Shown piece after piece: positions 24,791 to 34,104 of a stretch of 64,000 nt of DNA. Position 1 is the first letter of the stretch. Each line of letters opens with the position of its first letter. Both the position numbers and the translations under genes were made by a program. Below the pieces are notes generated by a model that did not search any database, was not told where the DNA came from, and saw only the letters and a program-made list of their open reading frames with translations. The stretch is from Noviherbaspirillum sp. L7-7A (lineage in GTDB: Bacteria; Pseudomonadota; Gammaproteobacteria; Burkholderiales; Burkholderiaceae_D), in assembly GCF_019052805.1 (NCBI RefSeq), contig NZ_JAHQRJ010000001.1, forward strand, positions 3,906,001-3,970,000, written 5' to 3'.

Positions 24791-26085
24791 TCGAGCTCCG
24801 TATGGTTGGACCCGCCGCTGGCCACGAGCGACTGCGGCAGGCTGGTTGGCGCGGCCCCGAGGACCGCTTCATAAACATCGGCAATGCGGCCGGCGACATG
24901 GCGCCAGGTATAACGGCCATGCACCCGGCGCAGGCCTTCCCGCCCCATGCGCCGGGCTTCCTGCGGCTGCGCATGCAGCACGGCCAGCCGGTCGGCCACC
25001 GCTTCCGGGTCATTCGGCGGCACCAGGAAGCCGGTGCTGCCGTCGACCACCGTATGCTTGATGCCGCCGACAGCCGAACCGATCACGGGTACGCTGCAGG
25101 CCATCGCCTCCAGCGGCGTGATGCCGAACGGTTCATACCAGGGCGTGGTGATGAACACATCGGCTGCGCTGTAGTAGTCGCGCAATTCGCTGCGCGGCCG
25201 CTGGCCGGCGAAAAACACCTGTCCCGACAGGTCGAGCCGCTCGGCCAGCGCCTTCAGGCGCGCCATCTCCGGCCCGCCGTGGCCGCCTTGGCCACGGTCC
25301 TGACAGTCGCTGCCGACCACCAAGAGCCGCGCCGCCACGCCATGCCGGTCGCGCAACGCGGCAACCGCCTCGATCGCGGTGTCCACGCCCTTGCGCGGCA
25401 CCATGCGGCCCAGTTGCAGCACCACGAATTCCTGCGGCTGCAGGCCCAGCTTGTTGCGCGCCAGTCCATGCACCGGCCAGAACTCTTCCGGATCGAAGCC
25501 GCATGGCACGATGTCCATGCGCGAGGTTGGCGCGCCATAGTGCCGCGCCATGTCTTCCATATCCTGCGGGCATTCGGCGATGATGCGGTCGGCATCGCGC
25601 ATCAGGCTTTCCTCGATGGCCTCGCGCTCGGCCGGGAAGCCATCCGCCTTGCCCTGATGCAGGCGGCGCACCCGCCCCAGCGCATGGAAGGTGATGACGA
25701 AGGGCGTGCCCAGCCCCTGCCGCACCTGCCGGGCCACCATGCCCGACATGAAGAAGTTCGCATGCAGCAGGTCGTAGCGCAGGTCATGGGCGCGCGCAAA
25801 GCCGATCATGAAGCGCGCGAACTCGTCCATGTAGGGCAGCATCGCTTCCTTCGGTATCGCATGCGGCGGCCCGGCCGGCACATGGATCACGCGCACATCC
25901 AGTTCCCAGTTCACCACCTGCGGCAGCGCCGGGCTGTCGCAGCGGGTATAGACATCCACCAGGTAGCCGCGTTGCGCCAGATGGCGCGCCACCTGTGCCA
26001 CGTACACATTCTGTCCGCCGCTGTCCACGCTGCCGGGAACAGCCAGCGGCGACGCATGCTCGCTGACCAGCGCTATTCTTCTCAT
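24778..26085 (-). CDS. Family 4 glycosyltransferase
   Basis: GT-B fold, 435 residues from the ATG at 26085. MRRIALVSEHASPLAVPGSV then DSGGQNVYVAQVARHLA (about 23-39) resembles the N-terminus of MshA and sucrose-phosphate-synthase-like enzymes that bind a phosphorylated acceptor. VLQLGRMVPRKGVDTAIEA is the donor domain start, and WYEPFGITPLEAMACSVPV the E-x7-E donor-binding motif. GGAAAGG precedes the start. Donor and acceptor are unknown. Second glycosyltransferase of the minus arm before the SDR. Confidence 0.9.
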   Translation of the reverse strand: MRRIALVSEHASPLAVPGSVDSGGQNVYVAQVARHLAQRGYLVDVYTRCDSPALPQVVNWELDVRVIHVPAGPPHAIPKEAMLPYMDEFARFMIGFARAHDLRYDLLHANFFMSGMVARQVRQGLGTPFVITFHALGRVRRLHQGKADGFPAEREAIEESLMRDADRIIAECPQDMEDMARHYGAPTSRMDIVPCGFDPEEFWPVHGLARNKLGLQPQEFVVLQLGRMVPRKGVDTAIEAVAALRDRHGVAARLLVVGSDCQDRGQGGHGGPEMARLKALAERLDLSGQVFFAGQRPRSELRDYYSAADVFITTPWYEPFGITPLEAMACSVPVIGSAVGGIKHTVVDGSTGFLVPPNDPEAVADRLAVLHAQPQEARRMGREGLRRVHGRYTWRHVAGRIADVYEAVLGAAPTSLPQSLVASGGSNHTELEWTN

Positions 26086-26166
26086 GATCAACACCTTTCC
26101 AACGAACGGTTAAACAATCTGTCTGACCGAGGGCGCACTGTGCCGCGCAAGCGCCTGTTGACGGCA

Positions 26167-26664
26167 TCAGCCTTGCGGCAGGAACGGTCCCTGGCTGCGC
26201 GCCCGCGCGGCCGCCGCCTTGGCCTGGGCGCGCATGCACAGCGCCACCGCGCCGGCGAAGGCTTCGTCATACCAGGGGTCGGCGCCGCTGGCCGCCACCA
26301 CGATGCCGTCCAGCGCCACACTGCCCCACAGCACCGTGTCGCCCGCTTCCAGCAGGTAGGGCCGCTGTTCCTGCACGATGTGGCTGTCCATGCCGGTGCG
26401 CCATGCGACCCTGGCCTTGGCAACGGCAAAGCTGCGATAGTCGGCATCCCACTTGCTGCGATCGCCCAACGCGTGCTCGTACAAAATGGCTTCCTCGAAC
26501 GAGGAAGTAACCGGGCTGCTGCCAGGCTTCATCACGATCAGGTAGAAGAAGCCGCTCTCGCCGGCGCTCTTGTTGTCGATTGCAGTGGCTATCATGGGCA
26601 GTGCCATCGCGACTGCCCGCGCCGCGGCGTCGCGGTCTAGCAGGAAGCTGGAAAATCCCGTCAT
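26167..26664 (-). CDS. Unknown small protein in the glycan operon (GlcG/HbpS-like?)
   Basis: 165 residues, no signal peptide or membrane helix. It begins MTGFSSFLLDRDAAARAVA and contains VAKARVAWRTG and VLWGSVALDGIVVAASGADP followed by WYDEAFAGAVA. The last two segments resemble the GlcG/HbpS (DUF336) fold, whose members bind haem or small molecules, but the match is only by eye. Its ATG overlaps the stop of the preceding GT4 (ATGA type), so it is cotranscribed and coupled. A role in the glycan pathway is implied by position only. 81 bp separate it from the next GT4. Confidence 0.7.
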   Translation of the reverse strand: MTGFSSFLLDRDAAARAVAMALPMIATAIDNKSAGESGFFYLIVMKPGSSPVTSSFEEAILYEHALGDRSKWDADYRSFAVAKARVAWRTGMDSHIVQEQRPYLLEAGDTVLWGSVALDGIVVAASGADPWYDEAFAGAVALCMRAQAKAAAARARSQGPFLPQG

Positions 26665-27656
26665 TGCATTTCCTCCAGGCGGTTGTCCATCGGGGTGGCG
26701 GCCAGCGGCCTGGTGCCGGTGACCTGGGCGAAGGTGTCGTTCCAGTCGCGCACGAAGCGCGCAATGTGGAAGCGTTCGAGGGCACGCCGGCGCGCGCCGG
26801 CACCCAGTTCACGCGCCAGCGCCGGCTCGCGCAGCAGTTCCTGCATGCGCTCGGCCAGCGCATCGACATTGGTGTCGATATAGCCCGAGCGCCCGTTTTC
26901 GATCACGGTTGACACTTCAGTGGTGGCCAGCGCCACCACCGGCAGGCCCACCATCATCGCTTCCAGCACCGCCAGGCCCAGGCTGGTGTAGCGGATCGGA
27001 TTGAACAGGAAGCGGTATTGCGCGGCGAAGGCCGGCAGCTGCGCATGCTGGACCTCGCCCAGGCCATCCATCTCTTCCGCGCCCATGCCGACCAGGTCCA
27101 GCGGCACCGAGCGGCGCGCATGCAGGAAGACATCGCCGCCCAGCCGGCGTCCGCGCCGCGCAAGATGATTGACGATCACCAGGCCGCGCGCCAGCGAGCC
27201 GTCGTAGCGCGCCTGCGGCGGCACCATCACGCCATGCTCGACCACGCGGGTCGGGGTGCGGCCGCTGTCCCACATCAGCGCATTGAAATGGGTGACATGC
27301 ACCAGCAGCACCTCGGGGTCGTCGACCGGATGCGGCATGTCGGTCGGATGCTCGCGCGGGGTGTCGTGCTCGATATAGATGCGCGGCAGCCGCCGCTGCG
27401 CCTCCGTGAGAAATTCATGCTGGTCCTTCAGGTACTGGTCATCGTCCTGGAACAGGATGCAGTCGAACTGCATGCCGGCGGCCTGGTCGACCGGCAGGTC
27501 GGTCACATTGTCGCCCCACGGTATATGGCCGCAGCGGCCGCCGTAGCCGGGCGGGCGGCCCGGTTTCGAAAGCACGTAGAACTGGTGCGGCGCCTGCGTC
27601 AGGTAGTACAGATAGCTGCCGTGGGTATGCCAGGTAAGAATCTTCAATGGACGCAT
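26661..27656 (-). CDS. GT-B glycosyltransferase (GT4-type C-terminus)
   Basis: 331 residues. It starts LKILTWHTHGSYLYYLTQAP, rich in aromatic and His residues, as in glycan-cluster glycosyltransferases that bind long acceptors. The C-terminal half carries RYTSLGLAVLEAMMVGLPVV and STVIENGRSGYIDTNVDAL, the donor-binding motif of GT4. The AGGACACC site precedes the ATG. It lies 15 bp after the GT2 stop and overlaps the next small gene. Confidence 0.85.
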   Translation of the reverse strand: MRPLKILTWHTHGSYLYYLTQAPHQFYVLSKPGRPPGYGGRCGHIPWGDNVTDLPVDQAAGMQFDCILFQDDDQYLKDQHEFLTEAQRRLPRIYIEHDTPREHPTDMPHPVDDPEVLLVHVTHFNALMWDSGRTPTRVVEHGVMVPPQARYDGSLARGLVIVNHLARRGRRLGGDVFLHARRSVPLDLVGMGAEEMDGLGEVQHAQLPAFAAQYRFLFNPIRYTSLGLAVLEAMMVGLPVVALATTEVSTVIENGRSGYIDTNVDALAERMQELLREPALARELGAGARRRALERFHIARFVRDWNDTFAQVTGTRPLAATPMDNRLEEMQ

Positions 27657-27671
27657 GGTGTCCTGCCTCCA

Positions 27672-28754
27672 TCACAGAAAGAGCACGCGAAAGCGCGCCG
27701 CGCCCACCATGCGCCACCACACCGCGAGCACCGGTATCGCGGCCGACGTCAATGCCATCTCGACCACATGGCCTGCGGTGCGCGTGGTGTTTTTCAGCCT
27801 GATTGCGCACAGCCAGGCGGTCATGCCCAGCCATACCGCTGCCGCCAGCATGGCCAGTGTCCGGTAACCCAGGGCCGTGCCCAGCACGGTGGCCAGCAGG
27901 GAAGCGACGATCAGGTAATAGTCCCAGCGCGGCGTGGCGCGGATCTTCTCGCGGTAGAGCCGTGGATGCTTCTTGTACAGCAGCGCATCGAACTGGATCT
28001 TCTTCTGCTGGCTGATCGACACGCCCCACTTTGCAGGGCGCACCGGATGCACCACCAGCGCATCGGGCGCATGCCTGATGCGGGCGCCCTGCGCCAGCAG
28101 GCGGAAATGAAAGTCGCTGTCCTCGCGCCAGGCCAGGCGGAACCGCTCGTCAAAGCCATCGAGCGCCTGCAGCATCGCCTTGCGGCAGAAGCAGTTGGCG
28201 GTAACGAACTCGGCAGTGGCCAGGTGGCTGGCATCGCGTTCATAGTCGGTCGGATTGTCGGGAAGCGGCATGGTGATGCGGCCCCACAATGCATCGACAT
28301 CTACATCCAGCGCCATCAGGCCATGGCGCAGCCAGTTGGCGTCGGGCACGGTATCGTCGTCGGTGAAGGCGATCACTTCCGAACGGCCATGGCGCCAGCC
28401 ACGGTTGCGGGCTGCCGCGGGCCCATGCGGCCCATGGTTGGCGACATAACGCACTGCCAGCCCGCGCCGCGCCGCCTGCGCTGCCCACTGGCCCACCACA
28501 TCGCGGGTGGCGTCGCTGGGCGCGTCATCGACCACGATGATCTCCATGTCGGCGCCGCGCAGGGTCTGGCCAGTCAGCGCGGCCATGCAGCGGTTGAGCA
28601 GGTCGGCGCGGCCGCAGGTGGGCACCACCACCGACACCGGCAGGCGAAGCGCCAGGCCGGCCGGCGCCGCGCGGCGTTCCACGCCATCCCGTTGCGCCTT
28701 GCCGCCCGCCATGCTGGCCTGCGGCAAGGCTGATGAGTAAGCATGTCTGTCCAT
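27672..28754 (-). CDS. Family 2 glycosyltransferase with C-terminal membrane segments
   Basis: 360 residues. The GT-A catalytic domain (about 40-250) has VSVVVPTCGRADLLNRCMAA, IIVVDDAPSDAT, FTDDDTVPDANW (metal DxD) and WREDSDFHFRL. The C-terminus (about 275-345) holds two to three hydrophobic helices, so the enzyme is membrane-attached and probably works on a lipid-linked acceptor. The first ATG (28754) is preferred to the adjacent GTG. It is separated from the ABC transporter by 160 bp, including a GCTCATGC repeat. Confidence 0.88.
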   Translation of the reverse strand: MDRHAYSSALPQASMAGGKAQRDGVERRAAPAGLALRLPVSVVVPTCGRADLLNRCMAALTGQTLRGADMEIIVVDDAPSDATRDVVGQWAAQAARRGLAVRYVANHGPHGPAAARNRGWRHGRSEVIAFTDDDTVPDANWLRHGLMALDVDVDALWGRITMPLPDNPTDYERDASHLATAEFVTANCFCRKAMLQALDGFDERFRLAWREDSDFHFRLLAQGARIRHAPDALVVHPVRPAKWGVSISQQKKIQFDALLYKKHPRLYREKIRATPRWDYYLIVASLLATVLGTALGYRTLAMLAAAVWLGMTAWLCAIRLKNTTRTAGHVVEMALTSAAIPVLAVWWRMVGAARFRVLFL

Positions 28755-28891
28755 CACTTGATATCCATAAAGTCTGCAAAGCCCAGGGCAAGGACACGAA
28801 GCACAACAGTAGGAACAGCAAGAACAATCCCGGGCATCGCTGATGCAAATCCCGTTCCAGAGACGGAACGATCCCTACGGCAATCCGGCAA

Positions 28892-28923
28892 GCTCATGCG
28901 CTCATGCGCTCATGCGCTCATGC
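28892..28923. repeat. Four tandem GCTCATGC octamers at the ABC transporter stop
   Basis: Four identical eight-base units (28892-28923). The stop codon of the ABC transporter (28918-28920) lies in the first unit met by its ribosome, so loss or gain of units does not change that protein. It marks the spacer between transporter and downstream GT2 gene. Confidence 0.9.
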
Positions 28924-30708
28924 ACGACTGGCAGCGGCGCGCTGGTCCATGTCTTCGCGTTGCTGCAGTTGCCAGAGCCGCGCATAGGCGCCATGCTTGC
29001 CCAGCAATTCCTCATGACTGCCGCGCTCAATTACACGGCCCTGTTCGAGCACGATGATTTCATCCGCATCCACTACGGTGGACAAACGATGCGCAATCAT
29101 CAGCACGGTGCGGTTGTGCGACAGCCGGTTGAGTTCCTGCTGGATTGCATGCTCGGAAGCGGAGTCCAGCGCCGATGTCGCCTCGTCGAAGATCAGTATG
29201 GGCGGGTTCTTCAGCACCGCGCGCGCCACGGCGATGCGCTGCCGCTCGCCGCCGGACAGCGTCACGCCGCGCTCGCCGACTTCGGTGTCGTATTGCCCGG
29301 GCAGGGTGGTGATCAACTCGTGGATATGGGCCGCCTTGGCCGCGCCGACGGTCTCTTCCTGGCTGGCGCCCACCCGGCCATAGGCGATGTTGTAGCCGAT
29401 GGTGTCGTTGAACAGCACCGTGTCCTGCGGCACCACGCCTATCATGCTGCGCACGCTGGTAGCGCTCACCCTGGCGATGTCCTGGCCATCCACCAGGATG
29501 CGCCCTTCGGCCGGCGCATAGAGCTTCAGCAGCAGGCGCGCCAGCGTCGACTTGCCCGAGCCGCTGCCGCCCACCACGGCCAGCGTGGCGCCAGGCGCTA
29601 TGCGAAAGCTCACATCGCGCAGGATCGGCCGCGACGGTTCATAGCTGAAGCTGACATGCTCGAATACCACTTCGCCACGGCCGGGCGAGAGGGCCGGCAT
29701 GCCGCGCGACTCTTCCATCTCGGGCCGTTCATGCAGGATGTCGAAGAGCCGTTCCGCATTGACCCAGGCATCGCGCGCCTCGCGGTACACGAAGCCCAGT
29801 GCATTGAGCGGCAGGCAGACCTGCAGGACATAGGCATTGATCAGCACCAGGTCGCCCACCGTCATGCGGCCGGCCATCACGTCGCTGCCTGCCTGCAGCA
29901 TCACCGCCGCCACGCCGCAGGCAATGATGGCGCTCTGCCCGACATGCAGTGTGAACAGCGCTTTCTGGTTGGCCACGGCGGCTTCGGTCCAGTGGCGCAT
30001 GATTTCTTCGAAGCGCTGCGCTTCCACCGTTTCATTGGTGAAGTACTTCACCGTGTCATAGTTGATCAGGCTGTCGGCAAGCCGGCTCTTGGCGCTGGAG
30101 TCCAGCCGGTTCACCCGCCGCTGATGAATCGTGCGGCGCGCTGTGAAGACGACGGTAAAGCCGGTATAGACCAGGAATGTCAGCATGATGAAGCCCGCAT
30201 ACCAGGCCTGGTAGCGCGAGGTGATGATGCCCAGCACCAGCGCGATCTCGATCAGGGTTGGCACCAGGGTGAACAGGCCCACGCCCAGCAGGAAGGCGAT
30301 GCCGGCGGTGCCGCGGTCGATGTCGGGCAGCAGCCCGCCCATGCGCCGCTTCGCATGGAAGCGGGCACCCAGCAGATGCAGGTGCTCGAAGGTCATCTGC
30401 GCATAGTTGGCCACGGTGCGCTGCGTCACCCGTGAAAACACCAGGTCGCGCAACTCGTTGAACAGCGTGCTGGAAAAGCGCAGCAGCGCATAGCCCGCCA
30501 GCAGATAGATGGGCAGTGCCTTGAGCGTCTGCGGCTGGGACAGCGCATCGATGATGCGCTTGAGCAGCAGGGGCACGAGCACCGTGCTGATCTTTGCCGA
30601 TATGAGCAGCACCACGGCGGCGGCGATGCGCCAGCGGTATGGTGCAACGACCTTGAGCAGGTCCTGCATCACACTCACTTTGGATAGCGCTGGCTTGGTG
30701 TCCGGCAT
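28918..30708 (-). CDS. ABC transporter with fused membrane and ATPase domains, ATM1/HMT1-type
   Basis: 596-residue half transporter. About six helices (about 20-305) followed by the ATPase domain. VVGGSGSGKSTLARLLLKLY is Walker A, TLSGGERQRIAVARA the signature, ILIFDEATSALDS Walker B, MIAHRLSTV the H-loop. The membrane domain motif SLINYDTVKYFTNE is typical for the ATM1/HMT1 group that moves glutathione-linked metal or iron-sulfur precursors, but relatives also occur in glycan clusters. It is the first gene of the minus arm of the divergent glycan cluster. Cargo is unknown; glycan export is inference. Confidence 0.9.
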   Translation of the reverse strand: MPDTKPALSKVSVMQDLLKVVAPYRWRIAAAVVLLISAKISTVLVPLLLKRIIDALSQPQTLKALPIYLLAGYALLRFSSTLFNELRDLVFSRVTQRTVANYAQMTFEHLHLLGARFHAKRRMGGLLPDIDRGTAGIAFLLGVGLFTLVPTLIEIALVLGIITSRYQAWYAGFIMLTFLVYTGFTVVFTARRTIHQRRVNRLDSSAKSRLADSLINYDTVKYFTNETVEAQRFEEIMRHWTEAAVANQKALFTLHVGQSAIIACGVAAVMLQAGSDVMAGRMTVGDLVLINAYVLQVCLPLNALGFVYREARDAWVNAERLFDILHERPEMEESRGMPALSPGRGEVVFEHVSFSYEPSRPILRDVSFRIAPGATLAVVGGSGSGKSTLARLLLKLYAPAEGRILVDGQDIARVSATSVRSMIGVVPQDTVLFNDTIGYNIAYGRVGASQEETVGAAKAAHIHELITTLPGQYDTEVGERGVTLSGGERQRIAVARAVLKNPPILIFDEATSALDSASEHAIQQELNRLSHNRTVLMIAHRLSTVVDADEIIVLEQGRVIERGSHEELLGKHGAYARLWQLQQREDMDQRAAASRA

Positions 30709-31277
30709 CGCGAAGGTCGCCTCTTATCGTGATATCAGCCCATGCCATAAGGTCATCAGGCTTCTTCATCACGCTGGCCCGGCCCCACGCCTGCCGCCTT
30801 GAAAAACGGCATGGATTGCAATGACGCATGGTTGGCAAGCGTTAAAGCTCAGAACAGACGGGTGGCGTTTTTGTTCCTCGCTGCAGCGGTCTTTCCGTCC
30901 AAAAAATCTTGTCATGACAATTGAACGATTTACAAGTTCGTGTACTTCTTACCCGGCATTGCTTGCATGCGCGATGCAACTTTTCCGGGCATCATGCAGT
31001 CGGTTTTTCACCGATTCATGAAACGCCGTTTCTCGAAATAAAGCCGCTTTATAGGACGCTATAGCATCGTGGAAAAACGCTTCCATAAAAATAGCCGGAT
31101 AACAGTGAAATGTTATTTCGGCTTGTAAATAAAGGAACTCTGCTGTTTCAGCATTATCAGGGAAGCATAGTGTTGACTGCATTGCGCAGCGAAAATTTTG
31201 CGATAACAGGTATATCGCTTGCTAGCGCATAGCCGGTCTGGCGAGGCAAGCCTGCGCCTGAAAACCGGAGGGCTTCT
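30709..31277. promoter_or_regulatory. Divergent AT-rich regulatory region of the glycan cluster
   Basis: 569 bp without a gene between the ABC transporter (minus) and carbamoyltransferase (plus). It is clearly more AT-rich than the neighbouring genes. Features: a perfect 12 bp palindrome TTGTCATGACAA at 30909-30920 and an inverted repeat GCGATA-N7-TATCGC at 31200-31218, 60 bp before the plus-arm start. Its size leaves room for two promoters and long leaders. A small ORF is possible but none is convincing. Confidence 0.5.
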
Positions 31278-33011
31278 ATGTTCACACTGGGTATCAATGC
31301 CGCATTCCATGATTGTTCCGCCTGCCTCGTTTCCGATGGCGTGGTGCTTGCCGCTGCGGAAGAGGAACGCTTCACCCGCGTCAAGCATGGCAAGCGGCCA
31401 GTGCCGTTCACCGTATGGCAACTGCCTTACCATGCGATCGACTATTGCCTGAAGGAGGCCGGCATTAGCCTGCGCGATGTCGACCATGTCGCTTATTCCT
31501 ATGATCCTTGGCTGCAGCTGGACCGCAATTCGGTTGGCGCCACGCTGGCGCTGCCCCTGGAGCCTTCGAAGGAAGGCGGACCGGCGCCATGGGATGCGTT
31601 GTCGCTGTCCTATATCGTCAACGCGCCGCGCCAGCTTGCCGGCGGCGCGCCGCATCACCTGAAGAAGCGCTTCCAGGGCGTGAGCCATGACGGCCCGTTC
31701 AGATGGCACTTCGTCGAACATCATCTGTCGCATGAAGCCAGCGCCTTCATGGCCGCGCCCTTCGATGACTGCGCGGTGCTGACCATGGACGGGCGGGGCG
31801 AACGCGCCACCACCAGCTATGGCATCTACCGCAATGGACGCCATGAGCGCATCAAACAGGTCAACCTGCCGCATTCGCTGGGCCTGCTGTACGAAGTCGT
31901 GACCGACCATCTCGGCTTTCTGCGCTCATCCGATGAATACAAGGTGATGGCCCTGGCGTCCTTCGGCAAGCCGGCCCATGTCGACCTCTTCCGCGACGTG
32001 CTGAGGTATCACGGCAATGGCGACTACACGGTCGGGCAACCGGACTGGACAGCCCTGCTGGGGCCGGCCAGGGAACGCGGCGGCCCGACCGAGCAGAAGC
32101 ATATGGACATTGCGCATTCGCTGCAGGTGGTGCTGGAAGAGACCGTGGGCCGCATGGCGCAGTGGCTGCATGAAGCCACCGGATCGAAGAACCTGGTGCT
32201 GGCCGGCGGCGTGGCGCTCAACTGCGTGATGAATGCCCGGCTGCGCGACCATGGCCCTTATGAACAGGTGTGGGTGCAACCCGCCGCGGGCGACTCCGGC
32301 ACCTCGCTCGGCGCGGCATTGTGGGTCGATGCGCAGCAGCGCGCCGGGCAGCCGCGCCGCTGGTCCATGGACCATGTCTTCCTCGGCCCGTCGTATGGCG
32401 ACGAGGAGATCGAGGCTTTCCTGCGGCAGGCCATGCTGCCATACCGGCGCAGCGACAATATCGCCGCCGACGCCGCCGTGCTGCTGGCGCAGGGCAAGGT
32501 GCTGGGCTGGTTCCAGGGCCGCATGGAATACGGTCCGCGCTCGCTGGGCGCGCGATCGATTCTGGCGTCGCCGGTCAAGGCCGAAATGCAGGCCAGGCTC
32601 AACCAGATCAAGGACAGGGAAGACTTCCGGCCCGTGGCCCCGGTGGTGCTGGAAGAGGAGGCGGCCGACTGGTTCGTCAATGCCGGCGTGTCGCCCTTCA
32701 TGGTGTTCATCAACGATGTCAGGCCGGACCGGGTCGACCAGATTCCGGCGGTGCGGCATGTCGACGGCACGGCGCGCATACAGACCATCAACCGCAGCCA
32801 GAACCCGGTGTACTACGACCTGCTGCAGGAATTTCGCAAGCACACCGGCGTGCCGGTGCTGGTCAACACCTCCTTCAATACCCGCGGCGAGCCCATCGTC
32901 TGCACCCCGCGCGATGCGGTCGAGTCGTTCTGCACCACGCCGCTGGATGCGCTGGCCATCGGTTCCTTCCTGCTGGAGAAGCCGACGCTGCTCACCGGAG
33001 GCAATCCATGA
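31278..33011 (+). CDS. NodU/CmcH-family carbamoyltransferase
   Basis: 577 residues. Transfers a carbamoyl group from carbamoyl phosphate to a sugar or antibiotic hydroxyl, using ATP. N-terminal Kae1-like half: GINAAFHDCSACLVSDG, EEERFTRVKH, VEHHLSHEASAF, TMDGRGE, AGGVALNCVMNARL (ATP grip). C-terminal half: FQGRMEYGPRSLGARSI, DREDFRPVAPVV and NTSFNTRGEPIVCTP. GGAGGGC precedes the ATG. The stop overlaps the following GT9 start (ATGA). This points to a carbamoylated sugar in the product of the cluster. Confidence 0.93.
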   Translation: MFTLGINAAFHDCSACLVSDGVVLAAAEEERFTRVKHGKRPVPFTVWQLPYHAIDYCLKEAGISLRDVDHVAYSYDPWLQLDRNSVGATLALPLEPSKEGGPAPWDALSLSYIVNAPRQLAGGAPHHLKKRFQGVSHDGPFRWHFVEHHLSHEASAFMAAPFDDCAVLTMDGRGERATTSYGIYRNGRHERIKQVNLPHSLGLLYEVVTDHLGFLRSSDEYKVMALASFGKPAHVDLFRDVLRYHGNGDYTVGQPDWTALLGPARERGGPTEQKHMDIAHSLQVVLEETVGRMAQWLHEATGSKNLVLAGGVALNCVMNARLRDHGPYEQVWVQPAAGDSGTSLGAALWVDAQQRAGQPRRWSMDHVFLGPSYGDEEIEAFLRQAMLPYRRSDNIAADAAVLLAQGKVLGWFQGRMEYGPRSLGARSILASPVKAEMQARLNQIKDREDFRPVAPVVLEEEAADWFVNAGVSPFMVFINDVRPDRVDQIPAVRHVDGTARIQTINRSQNPVYYDLLQEFRKHTGVPVLVNTSFNTRGEPIVCTPRDAVESFCTTPLDALAIGSFLLEKPTLLTGGNP

Positions 33012-34081
33012 GCGCAGCCGCGCCGGCGCTGGACCTTGCCGGCATGCGGCGCATCGCGGTGTTCCGCGCGCTGCAACTGGGCGACATGCTGTGCACGGTG
33101 CCGGCGCTGCGCGCACTGCGCAGGGCTGCGCCGCATGCGGAGATCACCCTGATCGGCCTGCCCTGGGCTGCCGGCTTCGTCGAGCGCTTCAGCACGTACC
33201 TGGACCGGCATATCTGCTTTCCGGGTTATCCGGGCATGCCGGAAAGCGAGCCCGATGTGCAGGCGCTGCCAGGTTTCTTTGCCGCTGCCCGCGAGCGGCG
33301 ATTCGACCTGGCGCTGCAGCTGCACGGCAGCGGCGGCCTCAGCAATCCGGTGACGCTGGCGCTGGGCGCGGCCCGCACCGCGGGCTTCCACGCGGCCGGC
33401 GATCCCTGCCCGGATGCGGCGACCTATGCGCCATGGTCGCAAGGGGAGCATGAAGTACTGCGCTACCTGCGCCTGCTGCGCTTGCTGGGCGTGCCTGCAT
33501 GCGGCGAGCAGCTGGAATTTCCCTTGCGCCCGGAAGACCATGCCGCGCTGGCCCGCGCCGCGCCGGGCCTGGCGCCCGGCAGCTATGTCTGCATCCATCC
33601 CGGCGCGCGCCTGCCGTCGCGGCGCTGGCCGCCGCAGCGCTTTGCGCAGGTGGCCGACGGCCTGGCCGGGCAGGGCTGGACCGTGGTCATCACCGGCTCG
33701 CCGGACGAGCGCGAGCTTACGCGGGGCGTGCGCTGTGCAATGCATGCGCAGGCAATCGACCTGACCGGCGCCACCACGCTGGGTTCGCTGGCGGCGCTGC
33801 TGGCCGGCGCCCGGCTGCTGGTCTGCAATGACACCGGCGTGTCGCATGTGGCCGCGGCCATGGCCACGCCCAGCGTGGTGATCTGTTCCGGCGCCGATCC
33901 CGGCCGCTGGGCGCCGCTGGACCATGATCGCCATCGGGTGCTGCATGCCGATGTGCCATGCCGTCCCTGCGCGCATCGGGTCTGCCCAATGATTGGGCAC
34001 CCTTGCGCCACCGGCGTTTCCAGCGCCAGCGTGCTGGCCAGCGCCGAGGCCCTGTGCCGTGAAGCGGCACTTCAACCGTGA
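33008..34081 (+). CDS. Second family 9 glycosyltransferase (heptosyltransferase-like)
   Basis: 357 residues. [20 protein letters not shown] at the start, [20 protein letters not shown] in the middle, [20 protein letters not shown] for the donor site. The C-terminus has [16 protein letters not shown], the same CxxC...CPxxxHxC cluster as the GT9 at 22304. The two GT9 enzymes therefore belong to one subgroup and may add consecutive heptose-like sugars. Coupled by ATGA to the carbamoyltransferase, followed by the decarboxylase 23 bp later. Confidence 0.92.
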   Translation: MSAAAPALDLAGMRRIAVFRALQLGDMLCTVPALRALRRAAPHAEITLIGLPWAAGFVERFSTYLDRHICFPGYPGMPESEPDVQALPGFFAAARERRFDLALQLHGSGGLSNPVTLALGAARTAGFHAAGDPCPDAATYAPWSQGEHEVLRYLRLLRLLGVPACGEQLEFPLRPEDHAALARAAPGLAPGSYVCIHPGARLPSRRWPPQRFAQVADGLAGQGWTVVITGSPDERELTRGVRCAMHAQAIDLTGATTLGSLAALLAGARLLVCNDTGVSHVAAAMATPSVVICSGADPGRWAPLDHDRHRVLHADVPCRPCAHRVCPMIGHPCATGVSSASVLASAEALCREAALQP

Positions 34082-34104
34082 CATGCAAACTGGAGGCTTC
34101 CATC

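Noticed and set aside
32813-34084. 423-codon frame antisense to the second GT9
   Set aside because: Shadow of the GT9 gene with His/Gln/Arg bias.
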